NCBI GenBank assembly: GCA_964390645.1
Contig: CAYMLL010000209.1
Coordinates: forward strand, 1 to 14,138
Direction of reading: 5' to 3'
DNA: 14,138 bases
Origin: CAYMLL01 sp964390645
Lineage (GTDB): Bacteria; Planctomycetota; UBA8108
The notes under the pieces are model-generated. The model made no database searches. It saw only the letters and a program-made list of their open reading frames with translations, and was not told where the DNA came from. How positions within the stretch are numbered: position 1 is the stretch's first letter; the number at the start of each line of letters is the position of its first letter. Position numbers and translations under genes: made by a program. Below are positions 5,309-12,345 of this stretch, one piece after another.

Positions 5309-7764
5309 TCGTCCTCCTCGGACCGCGCCGAACCCTTCTGCGCGCGCAGAGCGGAGAGGGTCTTGCGGCGCAGGACCTCGTCGATCACGCCCCCGTCGCT
5401 CAGGTTGCTGACCTCTCGCCCCACCGCCTCCTTCAGGCGCACGGTCGCGTCCTGAGGCAGGCCGATCGAATCCACGGCATCGATCAGGAAGGACGCGCTG
5501 GCCGCCGATCCGGCCGCCGCGAGCTCGCGGGCACGGTGCACGTAGGCCTCCGCCACCCGCCGAACGTCCCGGGGGGCCTCGCCCGCGACAGGCGAGGCAG
5601 GGGCTTGATCGGTGCCCGGGCCGCCGAGGATGTGGGGCGTGAGCATGACGATGATCTCCTCGCGCAGGACGGTCTTCTTCTCGCCCCGGAAGAGATTCCC
5701 GAGGAAGGGAATGTCCCCCAGCAAGGGCAGCTTGCGAACTTCAAGTGACTGGCGCTCGCGGAAGAGACCGCCGATGACGACCGTGTCGCCGTCCTTGACC
5801 AGCACGTTGGTCGTGATCTCCGCGGTGTCCGAGAAGGGCAGCCCGTCGGCGGTCAGCCCGCAGTCGGAATCCTCCGGGTGTATCTCGAGGCGCACGTACC
5901 CGTCGCTGGTGACGAACGGCCGGTAGATCAGGCGTGTTCCCGTCTCCAGGTACTCGATCTGCTGCGAGGTGGAAGTCTGGCTGGTGGTCTCGGTCTTGAA
6001 TCCGTCCCGGCTGCCCAGGAGCACCTCGCCACGCTGCTTGTTGAGGGTCGTCACCTTGGGGGTGGCGAGGACACTGATCTCGGTCTTGACGGCCAGAGCG
6101 CGAAGGAGCACGCCGACGTCCCCGCGGAAGAAGGCCAGGTTCAGCCCGTCGTCGGAGAGCCAGTTCCCGACCGCCGCGCTGCCCAGACCGATCCCCGAGG
6201 CGATCTGCTCGGGGGTGATGGCTCCCGGCGTGATAGTGCCCCGGGTCAGGTCGGCAGTCGCGCCGACGGACTCGGAGTCGAGCGGATCGATCATCGACAT
6301 CCCGTCCCTGCCGGTCAGTCCCACGCCGAATTCCATGCCCTCGCCCAGCGTGACGGCGACGATGGTCGCTTCGAGAAGCACCTGCCGGGGGCGGCGGTCC
6401 AGCTGCTCGAGAGAGCTCGCGATGCTCTCGACGTTCTTCTTGAAGTCCGAGACCACGATCACGTCGAACTGGGAGAAGTCGTCCCCGCCGGCGGCGGTTT
6501 GACTCGGGGCGATGCCCTGCATCGCCTTCACCGATGCGGCGATCTTGCCACTGGAGCTGAGCAGGGGCTGCAGCAGGGGCAGAACGTCCTCGCCCCGCAC
6601 GTGGTTGAGGTGGAAGACCCTCGAGGTCGTCCGGGACTCGGCCGGGGCGTCCTTCTCATCGCCGTTCTCGATCTGAGCGAGCACCGCCTCGATCGCCTCG
6701 ACGTTCTTCGGGTGGTCACGAATCAACAGCACGCCGCCGGAGACCGGGGCCTCTTTCGCCTCCTTCGTGGAGCCCTCGACGGGCACTCTGGGAGTGACGG
6801 TGATCACGCCTTCGGGACTCAGCACGGGTCGAAGCATGCGCGCCACCCGGGCAGCCTCCAGGTGCCGGAGGCGGACGACGCGGTTGATCAGGTCGCCTCG
6901 ATTCTCCGACTCGCGGCTCGCGGCGCCTTCGAGGTCGGAGAGGGTGGCCGCGACCAGCGCCTGATTGGCGGGATAGTCCAGGACCAGGATGGGGGTTCCT
7001 CCGGTCCCGCCCGCGAACCGGAGGGCGTCTTCCTCGGAGCTCGCACGCTGCCCCGCGACGCTGACCTTGCCCTCGGCGCTGAGCAGGGGCTGCAGCAGGG
7101 GCAGAACCTCGGCGGCGGAGGAGCGGCGCAGGGTGTAGATCACCGAACGCATGGTGGCGGGCTCGATGTAGATGAACTCCCCCTCGAAGCGCGCCTCGAG
7201 CCCCGAGCTCAAGCAGATCGCGGCGACGGCCTCTTCCAGGGTCACGTCGTAGAGATCTCCGGTGAAACGTGCACTCACGCCCGGGGAGACCACGATGTTG
7301 CAGCGCAGGAGGCTGCGCAGCTGCGCCAGCGCCTCGGCGACGTCCAGGTTCCGGGCGTGGAAGCGCAGACGTTCGCCGTCGCGACTGAACCCGCCGCGAA
7401 TCGAGGCGGACCCGGGGTCGTCCCGCGGGTCCCCGGCAGACGGCTTCGCAGGCTGCTCTGAGGCGTCCTTGGCGGTCGGCTTTGCAGGCGGCTCTGCGAG
7501 CTTCCCGGGCGGATTCTCCCCGGGCTCCTTGGCGGATTGCTCTGCAGGTGGCGCTGCCGGCTTCCCTGCCGGCTTCCCTGCCGGCTTCCCTGCCGGCTTC
7601 TCGGCGGGCGCCTCCGTGATCGGACCTCGAGCACTCGTCTGCGGCGGTCGCACCGGCCCCCCGGCGGACTCGCCGACAGCCTCGGACGGCGAATCCTGGG
7701 CGGGAGATCCCACACCGACGGCCGCCGCCAGAGCCCCGATCGAAATCAACGCGAGAAAGCGCAT
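5305..7764 (-). CDS. gspD: Outer-membrane secretin (GspD/PilQ/MshL family)
   Basis: This 819-residue protein starts at an ATG with GGAGGGG nine bases upstream, one base after the stop of the GspF-like gene. Residues 1-22 are a signal peptide. Residues 30-120 are a Pro/Ala/Lys-rich linker that includes a KPAG repeat. Residues 132-202 look like an N0/STN domain (LRFHARNLDVAEALAQL). Three secretin N-domain-like segments follow at about 207-280, 294-367 and 381-456. The beta-barrel secretin domain spans about 555-712, with the C-terminal signature KLPLLGDIPFLGNLFR and EEIIVMLTPHIL. A roughly 100-residue tail may be the docking segment for a pilotin. Secretins form the gated outer-membrane channel through which the pilus or substrate passes. 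The next gene encodes the TPR protein. The symbol is given at family level; pilQ or mshL would be equally fair. The length is typical of the larger secretins. Confidence 0.95.
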   Translation of the reverse strand: MRFLALISIGALAAAVGVGSPAQDSPSEAVGESAGGPVRPPQTSARGPITEAPAEKPAGKPAGKPAGKPAAPPAEQSAKEPGENPPGKLAEPPAKPTAKDASEQPAKPSAGDPRDDPGSASIRGGFSRDGERLRFHARNLDVAEALAQLRSLLRCNIVVSPGVSARFTGDLYDVTLEEAVAAICLSSGLEARFEGEFIYIEPATMRSVIYTLRRSSAAEVLPLLQPLLSAEGKVSVAGQRASSEEDALRFAGGTGGTPILVLDYPANQALVAATLSDLEGAASRESENRGDLINRVVRLRHLEAARVARMLRPVLSPEGVITVTPRVPVEGSTKEAKEAPVSGGVLLIRDHPKNVEAIEAVLAQIENGDEKDAPAESRTTSRVFHLNHVRGEDVLPLLQPLLSSSGKIAASVKAMQGIAPSQTAAGGDDFSQFDVIVVSDFKKNVESIASSLEQLDRRPRQVLLEATIVAVTLGEGMEFGVGLTGRDGMSMIDPLDSESVGATADLTRGTITPGAITPEQIASGIGLGSAAVGNWLSDDGLNLAFFRGDVGVLLRALAVKTEISVLATPKVTTLNKQRGEVLLGSRDGFKTETTSQTSTSQQIEYLETGTRLIYRPFVTSDGYVRLEIHPEDSDCGLTADGLPFSDTAEITTNVLVKDGDTVVIGGLFRERQSLEVRKLPLLGDIPFLGNLFRGEKKTVLREEIIVMLTPHILGGPGTDQAPASPVAGEAPRDVRRVAEAYVHRARELAAAGSAASASFLIDAVDSIGLPQDATVRLKEAVGREVSNLSDGGVIDEVLRRKTLSALRAQKGSARSEEDE
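6556..6585. repeat. 30-bp exact repeat, copy A, in a secretin N-domain
   Basis: These 30 bases are identical to 7078-7107. In the coding frame both encode the VLPLLQPLLS core that opens an N-domain. Flanking sequences have diverged. Confidence 0.9.
7078..7107. repeat. 30-bp exact repeat, copy B, in a secretin N-domain
   Basis: Identical to 6556-6585, about 520 bases away within the same gene. It encodes the same VLPLLQPLLS segment of another N-domain. Confidence 0.9.
7561..7596. repeat. 12-bp tandem repeat (3 perfect units) encoding KPAG in the secretin linker
   Basis: CTTCCCTGCCGG is repeated at 7561, 7573 and 7585, with degenerate copies on both sides. On the coding strand it gives Lys-Pro-Ala-Gly units in the linker between signal peptide and N0 domain. 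The wider Ala/Pro/Lys region (about 7430-7620) looks like decayed copies of similar units. Confidence 0.9.
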
Positions 7765-7765
7765 C

Positions 7766-8863
7766 TCAGCCTACCCCTCCAGCCATCGAGAACATCGGCA
7801 GGTAGACCGCCGAAAGAATCCCAGCCGTGGTGACGCCCATGAACAGGATCACGAGGGTCTCCACCGAGCCCGACATGCGCTCGACCACGGTCTCGAGCTT
7901 CCTGCTGTAAAACACCTCCACCTCGTCCATCACCTTGGGGAGGGTTCCGGACTCCTCGCCGATCTTGAGCATGGCGACGGTGAAGGTGGTGAACAGCTCG
8001 GTGCGCTCCGCCGCGTCGCCGAGCTGTCCGCCGCGCTCCACCGACCCCTGCACGTCGCGCAGGGCCACCTGGTAGACGATGTTCTTGTCGAAGATGCCCA
8101 CCATGGACTCGATGGCCCGGTTCAGGGGCAGCCCCGCCCGCAGCAGCAGGGCGAGGTTGTTGGCGAAGCTCTGCATGCACGAGACCACCACCAGATCGCC
8201 GATCAGCGGCAGACCGATCATCGTGCGCTGGTAGTTCTCCCGCCCCTCGGGTGTCTTGATGTAGCGCCGGAAGCCCCACGCCGCGACCACGAGGCCGACG
8301 AAAATGGTCAGCCCGTTGTCCGTCAGGAAGTGGGAGATATCCATCACCAACTGGGTCGGACCGGGCAGCGCCTTGCCGGTCGATGCGAACATGGCTGCGA
8401 AGGTGGGCACGACCTTGACCATCAGGATGACGACCACGAGCACCGACACCGAACAGACGATCGCCGGGTAGATCATCGCGCTGACCATCTTCCCGCGCAG
8501 GACCTGGGCGCGGTCGATCTGTGAGGTGAGCTGCACGAGCACCTCCCCGAGAGTGCCTGACAGCTCACCGCTGCGGACGATCTCGATCCACTCGGTGATG
8601 AAGTGCTCCGGGTAGCTGGCCATGGCGTCGTTGAGAGCCGTTCCCGCGCCCACCTGTGCAGCCAGGTCGAGGATGACGTCACGCATCCCGTCGCTCTCGC
8701 TCTGCCCCGCCGAGATGATCAGGGCCTCGTAGATCGCCGTCCCCGCCTGGAAGAGGGTGCTGAGCTGCTGGAAGAAGGCCAGCGAGTCGGACATCAGAAC
8801 CTTGGGGTGGGTCTTGACGCTGACCCTCGGCCTGAGAAAGCCCTTGCGCCCGGAGGTGGCCAT
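7766..8863 (-). CDS. gspF: Inner-membrane platform protein, GspF/PilC/MshG family
   Basis: This 365-residue protein starts at an ATG two bases after the stop of the ATPase gene, and its own stop lies one base before the secretin start. Two T2SSF domains are visible: residues about 24-150 (FFQQLSTLFQAGTAIYEAL) and 228-355 (FANNLALLLRAGLPLNRAI). The second carries the family signature KIGEESGTLPKVMDEV. Three hydrophobic membrane segments lie near 131-150, 182-200 and 336-355. The protein is somewhat shorter than the usual 400 residues, mainly at the N-terminus. In T4P/T2SS machines this protein sits in the inner membrane above the hexameric ATPase and turns its motion into pilin extraction and polymerisation. 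Placement directly after the ATPase gene is the standard E-F arrangement. Confidence 0.95.
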   Translation of the reverse strand: MATSGRKGFLRPRVSVKTHPKVLMSDSLAFFQQLSTLFQAGTAIYEALIISAGQSESDGMRDVILDLAAQVGAGTALNDAMASYPEHFITEWIEIVRSGELSGTLGEVLVQLTSQIDRAQVLRGKMVSAMIYPAIVCSVSVLVVVILMVKVVPTFAAMFASTGKALPGPTQLVMDISHFLTDNGLTIFVGLVVAAWGFRRYIKTPEGRENYQRTMIGLPLIGDLVVVSCMQSFANNLALLLRAGLPLNRAIESMVGIFDKNIVYQVALRDVQGSVERGGQLGDAAERTELFTTFTVAMLKIGEESGTLPKVMDEVEVFYSRKLETVVERMSGSVETLVILFMGVTTAGILSAVYLPMFSMAGGVG

Positions 8864-8865
8864 GG

Positions 8866-10725
8866 CTAATCACGCACGCGGATGAACTCCGCGACCTCCT
8901 CGAAGCTGGTCAGGCCCTCGCGCATCCGATCGCGGGCGGAATCGGCCAGAAACTGCACCCCTTCGGAGCGTGCCAGGGTCTCGAGATCGGTGATGCTCTT
9001 CCCGTTGACGATCGCCTCTTGCAGCGCCTCCGATATGGNNNNNNNNNNGGGTACCACCTGGTAGATGCCCTGACGGCCCTTGTAGCGCTTGCCACCGCAC
9101 TGGGAACAGCGGGGATCCTGACCGCCGGAGAAGCCGCGAGTTCCGGGCTCCAGCCCGTGCCGACGGGCCAGGTCGTCGGGCAAGTCGCGCTCGACCCGGC
9201 AATTGGAGCACAGACGACGCAGGAGCCGCTGGGCCTGCACCATGCGCAGCGCGGGGCCGAGCAGGAAGGGCTCGATGCCCATGTCGCAGAGCCGGTTGAT
9301 CACCTGCAGCGCGGAGTTCGTGTGCAGGGTGGAGAGGACCAGGTGACCGGTCATCGCCGCGCGCTGGACGATACCGGCGGTCTCCTGATCCCGCACCTCC
9401 CCCACCATGATCACGTCGGGGTCCTGGCGCAGGAAGGCGCGCAGCGCCCGGGAAAAATCCAGCCCCACCGCGTGATGGACCTGGACCTGGTTGAGGCCGG
9501 TGAACTTGTACTCCACCGGATCCTCGACCGTGGCGATGTTGTCCTCGGGCACGTTGATCTGGGTCAGACAGCAGTAGAGCGTGGTGCTCTTTCCCGATCC
9601 GGTGGGCCCGGTCACGAACATCAGGCCGTGGGGTGAATGGGCCGCGCCCATGAAGTCCTTGGCCTGCTTCTCGGTGAATCCCAGGTCCTCGAGCCGCTTG
9701 GGGATGCCGCCCTTCTTGAGCAGCCGGATGACCATCTTCTCTCCGTAGACGGTCGGGACCGTCGAGACCCGCAGGTCGATGCGGTCCTCCCCCAGCTTCA
9801 TCGCGATCGCGCCATCCTGGGGCACGCGCTTCTCGGCGATGTCCATCTTCGAGAGGATCTTGAGCCGGGAGAGGCTGGGGATGAAGAGCGCGCGCGGAGG
9901 GGACGAGACCTCCACGAGGGAGCCGTCGACGCGATAGCGCACGCGCTGTGAACCCTCGTAGGACTCGATGTGGATGTCACTGGCGTCCTGCTCGACCGCA
10001 CCCCGCAGGAGCAGGTTGACCAGCCGGATGACTTGACCCTCCTCCCCCTTGGCCACCGGTTGCGCGAGGTCCAGGAGCAGGCCCCCGTCCGCGTCGGTCT
10101 CCTCCCCGGCCTCCTCGTCCGACGAGTCGTGCGACTCGTCGGAGATCTCCCTGACCATGTCGCGCTCCCCGAAGCAGTGCTTCAGCACCGTCCTCAGCAG
10201 CGTTTCGGTGCAGGCCAGGGGGCGTACCATGCGACCCAGGCGCATGGCCGCCTCTTCGCAGGCCGTGAACTCCGACGGGTTGAGGCAAACCAGCTCGACC
10301 TTCGCGTCCTCGGTCTCCAGGGGGAAGCACCAGGAGTCGCGGCAGAAGGTCTCGGAGACCCGCTGCGAGAGAGTGGACACACGCTCGAGGAACTGCCCGA
10401 AGCTCACCGTCTCGACCGTCTCGCCCCCGGCGTCCTTCTCGATCACCCGCAAGGCCTCCGGAGCCTCCTCCGTCGGGGTCTCCTCGACGATATCCGGGTC
10501 CTCGAAGGCGTAGCTCCCGACTCTCAGGTGGGCACCGTGGGCAGAGGTGATCGCCTCCTCGGAGGCCCATCGATTGGCCGCGAGGAGGATCTCGGGGGGA
10601 TCGTCGGGCGACTCGGCCATGGCCGCCCTCAACTCGCCCTGGGCCTTCTCGTCGAGCGCCTCCGCCTCCGTGAGGATGCGGACGATCACCGCCTGGTCGC
10701 TGTCGGATCGCAGGGACAGGCTCAT
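8866..10725 (-). CDS. gspE: Assembly ATPase, GspE/PilB/MshE family (contains a 10-base assembly gap)
   Basis: This 619-residue protein starts at an ATG overlapping the preceding stop (ATGA), with AGGAG eight bases upstream. Residues 1-190 form a divergent N-terminal region, perhaps related to the GspE-N/MshEN fold, with six cysteines between 128 and 184. An acidic linker (193-215) leads to the catalytic core. There the sequence shows DASDIHIE near 247-254, Walker A GPTGSGKS (373-380), the Asp box VEDPVEY (about 400-406), Walker B RQDPDVIMVGEVRD (433-446) and the His box STLHTN (465-470). Cysteine pairs C506/C509 and C540/C543 form the zinc-binding CxxC...CxxC module of extension ATPases, which is absent from PilT retraction motors. 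Ten undetermined bases hide about four residues after ...YQVVP, but the frame is kept on both sides. The protein powers pilin polymerisation from the cytoplasm. Confidence 0.95.
   Translation of the reverse strand: MSLSLRSDSDQAVIVRILTEAEALDEKAQGELRAAMAESPDDPPEILLAANRWASEEAITSAHGAHLRVGSYAFEDPDIVEETPTEEAPEALRVIEKDAGGETVETVSFGQFLERVSTLSQRVSETFCRDSWCFPLETEDAKVELVCLNPSEFTACEEAAMRLGRMVRPLACTETLLRTVLKHCFGERDMVREISDESHDSSDEEAGEETDADGGLLLDLAQPVAKGEEGQVIRLVNLLLRGAVEQDASDIHIESYEGSQRVRYRVDGSLVEVSSPPRALFIPSLSRLKILSKMDIAEKRVPQDGAIAMKLGEDRIDLRVSTVPTVYGEKMVIRLLKKGGIPKRLEDLGFTEKQAKDFMGAAHSPHGLMFVTGPTGSGKSTTLYCCLTQINVPEDNIATVEDPVEYKFTGLNQVQVHHAVGLDFSRALRAFLRQDPDVIMVGEVRDQETAGIVQRAAMTGHLVLSTLHTNSALQVINRLCDMGIEPFLLGPALRMVQAQRLLRRLCSNCRVERDLPDDLARRHGLEPGTRGFSGGQDPRCSQCGGKRYKGRQGIYQVVPXXXXISEALQEAIVNGKSITDLETLARSEGVQFLADSARDRMREGLTSFEEVAEFIRVRD
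9039..9048. other. Assembly gap (10 undetermined bases) inside the ATPase gene
   Basis: Ten consecutive N. The reading frame is the same on both sides, and the four hidden codons fit the usual spacing between YQVVP and the following helix. The gap length is therefore probably right, although ten could also be an arbitrary filler. Confidence 0.98.
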
Positions 10726-11759
10726 GGCGCGCGCTCCTGCGACGGGGCGGCCTCGACCTCGGCCCCGCCTGGCGCCGCGTCCGGCGCGGGCTCGACCGCG
10801 TCCCCGGCTGGCGCCGCGTCCGACGCGCCCTGATCCGGAGGTGTCCTGTCGGGCGCTGCCCCGGCAGACAGGGAGGGCTTCCCGGCGCCCGGGCGACAGA
10901 CGACCGAGGGACGGTCCTCGAGGTCGAGGGCGTAGAAGGTTCCCCGGTGAGAGACGCGCACCACCCCATCCCGCACGGACTCGACCCGCGGCGGCGCCTC
11001 GAGATCGAAGCCGATCAGGGCCTCGCCGACCCGCACCGTGCGTCCGGAGATGTGCGCCTGACGCCGGCCCGGCAGCTCGAGCACCGATTCGAGGGTCAGG
11101 GAGAACTCCGGCCCCCGGTGCCCCCGGGCACCTCGGGTCCCGCCGTCCCCGGCAGCGACGCCGGCCCCGTCCACGTCGTCCGTCAGCAGGCCCGTCAGCA
11201 CGACGGAGGTGGCGCCGGCGGGGATGGTGTAGGTGCCGGTGAAGCCGCCGTAGTCCGTCCCGTCGGTCGCGGTACCCGACAGCTGGTAGGTGCCCGTTAC
11301 GTCGAGGGCCGCGGGCCCGTCGAGGACCAGCTGCGCGGTCACGGCCCCGGCAGATTCCACGGCCGTCTGCTCGGTCAGGCTGAACGAGATCACCGGCGGC
11401 ACGTCGTCGTCGATGACCCTGACGGTGTGGACCTTGTCCTCGCCCAGGGTCGCGTTCGTCGCCTGATCGAGCGTCAGCACGATCGTCTCGTCCAGCTCGT
11501 TGTTCGGGTCCAGGCCCGTCTCGGACCGGGAAGACTTGCCGGCGCGGAAGCAGTCCGCCAATCTCTGGTCCGGCTCGTCGGCGGCCCGCCTGGGCATGTT
11601 ATCAGACTCGATCTTCGGGACCTTGTCCGGGGGCAGCTTCTTCTGCTCCTCGGGTGTGAGGGTCTTCTTCTTCGGCTCGACTTCGATATGGGCCCAGGCG
11701 TAGTAGCTCAGCACGGCGATGGCCAGGAGATGCGCCTTGTTCTGGATGTGCTCAAACAT
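10722..11759 (-). CDS. PilP/GspB/GspC-like periplasmic alignment protein with an embedded Calx-beta-type segment
   Basis: This 345-residue protein starts at an ATG overlapping the end of the PilO-like gene by eight bases. Residues 6-23 form one membrane anchor, and 28-75 are a Lys/Pro-rich periplasmic linker. Residues 82-198 look like Calx-beta sequence (NNELDETIVLTL, TVRVIDDDVPP, SGTATDGTDY, TYTIPAGATSVVLTGLL). Residues 200-216 form a Gly-rich junction with short Gly-x-y triplets. Residues 218-288 (LTLESVLELPGRRQAHISG, VRVGEALIGFDL, VRVSHRGTFYALDL) resemble the small beta domain of PilP, GspB or GspC, which contacts the secretin. A Pro/Ala-rich tail (289-345) follows. Gene order after GspL- and PilO-like genes supports the role: linking the inner-membrane platform to the secretin. 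The Calx-beta part is unusual for this family and may be an insertion or an assembly join. The base assignment rests on position and weak similarity. Confidence 0.75.
   Translation of the reverse strand: MFEHIQNKAHLLAIAVLSYYAWAHIEVEPKKKTLTPEEQKKLPPDKVPKIESDNMPRRAADEPDQRLADCFRAGKSSRSETGLDPNNELDETIVLTLDQATNATLGEDKVHTVRVIDDDVPPVISFSLTEQTAVESAGAVTAQLVLDGPAALDVTGTYQLSGTATDGTDYGGFTGTYTIPAGATSVVLTGLLTDDVDGAGVAAGDGGTRGARGHRGPEFSLTLESVLELPGRRQAHISGRTVRVGEALIGFDLEAPPRVESVRDGVVRVSHRGTFYALDLEDRPSVVCRPGAGKPSLSAGAAPDRTPPDQGASDAAPAGDAVEPAPDAAPGGAEVEAAPSQERAP
11166..11516 (-). other. Calx-beta-type segment, circularly permuted, inside the PilP-like gene
   Basis: About 117 codons cover roughly one Calx-beta period. 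It begins in the late part of a repeat (NNELDETIVLTL...ATLGEDKVHTVRVIDDD) and ends with the early part of the next (SLTEQTAVESAGAVTAQLVL...GTDYGG...LTGLLTDD). The natural order in a Calx-beta domain is the reverse, early part then late part. Calx-beta domains often bind calcium and usually occur in tandem in large surface proteins. Confidence 0.7.
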
Positions 11760-12339
11760 CCTGCCCCTTCCACTTGCCGTCGATACGTTTTACGTTCTTG
11801 AGGAGTCCCTTGACCACGCAGGTGAGGCGCACGCCATCCGGATCGGTGACCCGTTCGAGCTGCAAGGCATCGATACGTACGAGCCGCGGCCCGCGCTCCA
11901 GCAGGTCGATGAAGTCCACCAGCTGCGAGTAGGTGCCCATGGCGACGACCTCGGAGATCATGATCGAAAAGACGTTGCCCTTGAGGATCTTCTTCTTGGG
12001 CTCCAGCGAGATCAGCTTGGCGCCGGATTCCTCGAGCCGCCCGGCGAGATAGTCGCCCCAGACCACCTGATCCACCTCGCTGGGTGTATAGACCTCGTAT
12101 TCCTTCGTCTGGTTGTACATCTGTTGCAGCTGCTCCGCTGCCTTCTGAACCGCCTTCTGCTTTTCGAGCTCGGCCCGACTCTCCTGCAGGCGACTCGCCA
12201 TCGGTCTCGCGACGGCGAAGAGGCCGATACCGAGCAGCACGATGGAGAGCAGGAAACGCAGCTGGATGGGATCACCGGCGCTGTTGGCCAGATAGCGCTT
12301 CGCAGCTTCGATTTTCTCGGGTGAGATTCCGGTTTCCAC
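11752..12339 (-). CDS. PilO/GspM/MshJ-like inner-membrane alignment protein
   Basis: This 195-residue protein starts at a GTG six bases after the GspL-like stop, with CAGGGG upstream. It has the classical PilO layout: a short cytoplasmic N-terminus (1-27), one transmembrane helix (about 28-46, FLLSIVLLGIGLFAVARP), a periplasmic coiled coil (50-80, many Glu, Gln and Lys), and a C-terminal ferredoxin-like domain (about 85-185). The segment MGTYSQLVDFIDLLERGPRLVRIDALQLE matches the typical PilO phrase of a GxYxxLxxFl helix followed by a strand that ends the fold. PilO pairs with PilN in the periplasm to align ATPase, platform and secretin. It overlaps the PilP-like gene by eight bases. Whether to call it PilO or GspM depends on the naming of the whole system. 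Confidence 0.85.
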   Translation of the reverse strand: METGISPEKIEAAKRYLANSAGDPIQLRFLLSIVLLGIGLFAVARPMASRLQESRAELEKQKAVQKAAEQLQQMYNQTKEYEVYTPSEVDQVVWGDYLAGRLEESGAKLISLEPKKKILKGNVFSIMISEVVAMGTYSQLVDFIDLLERGPRLVRIDALQLERVTDPDGVRLTCVVKGLLKNVKRIDGKWKGQDV

Positions 12340-12345
12340 GTCGCG

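Noticed and set aside
4256..5455. Plus-strand open frame of 399 codons opposite the TPR gene
   Set aside because: It is the mirror of a real gene, with low-complexity Arg/Gly/Gln composition and no motifs.
5878..7461. Long plus-strand open frame (527 codons) opposite the secretin
   Set aside because: It is antisense to a clearly recognised secretin. The translation is Gly/Asp/His/Arg-rich without any family resemblance.
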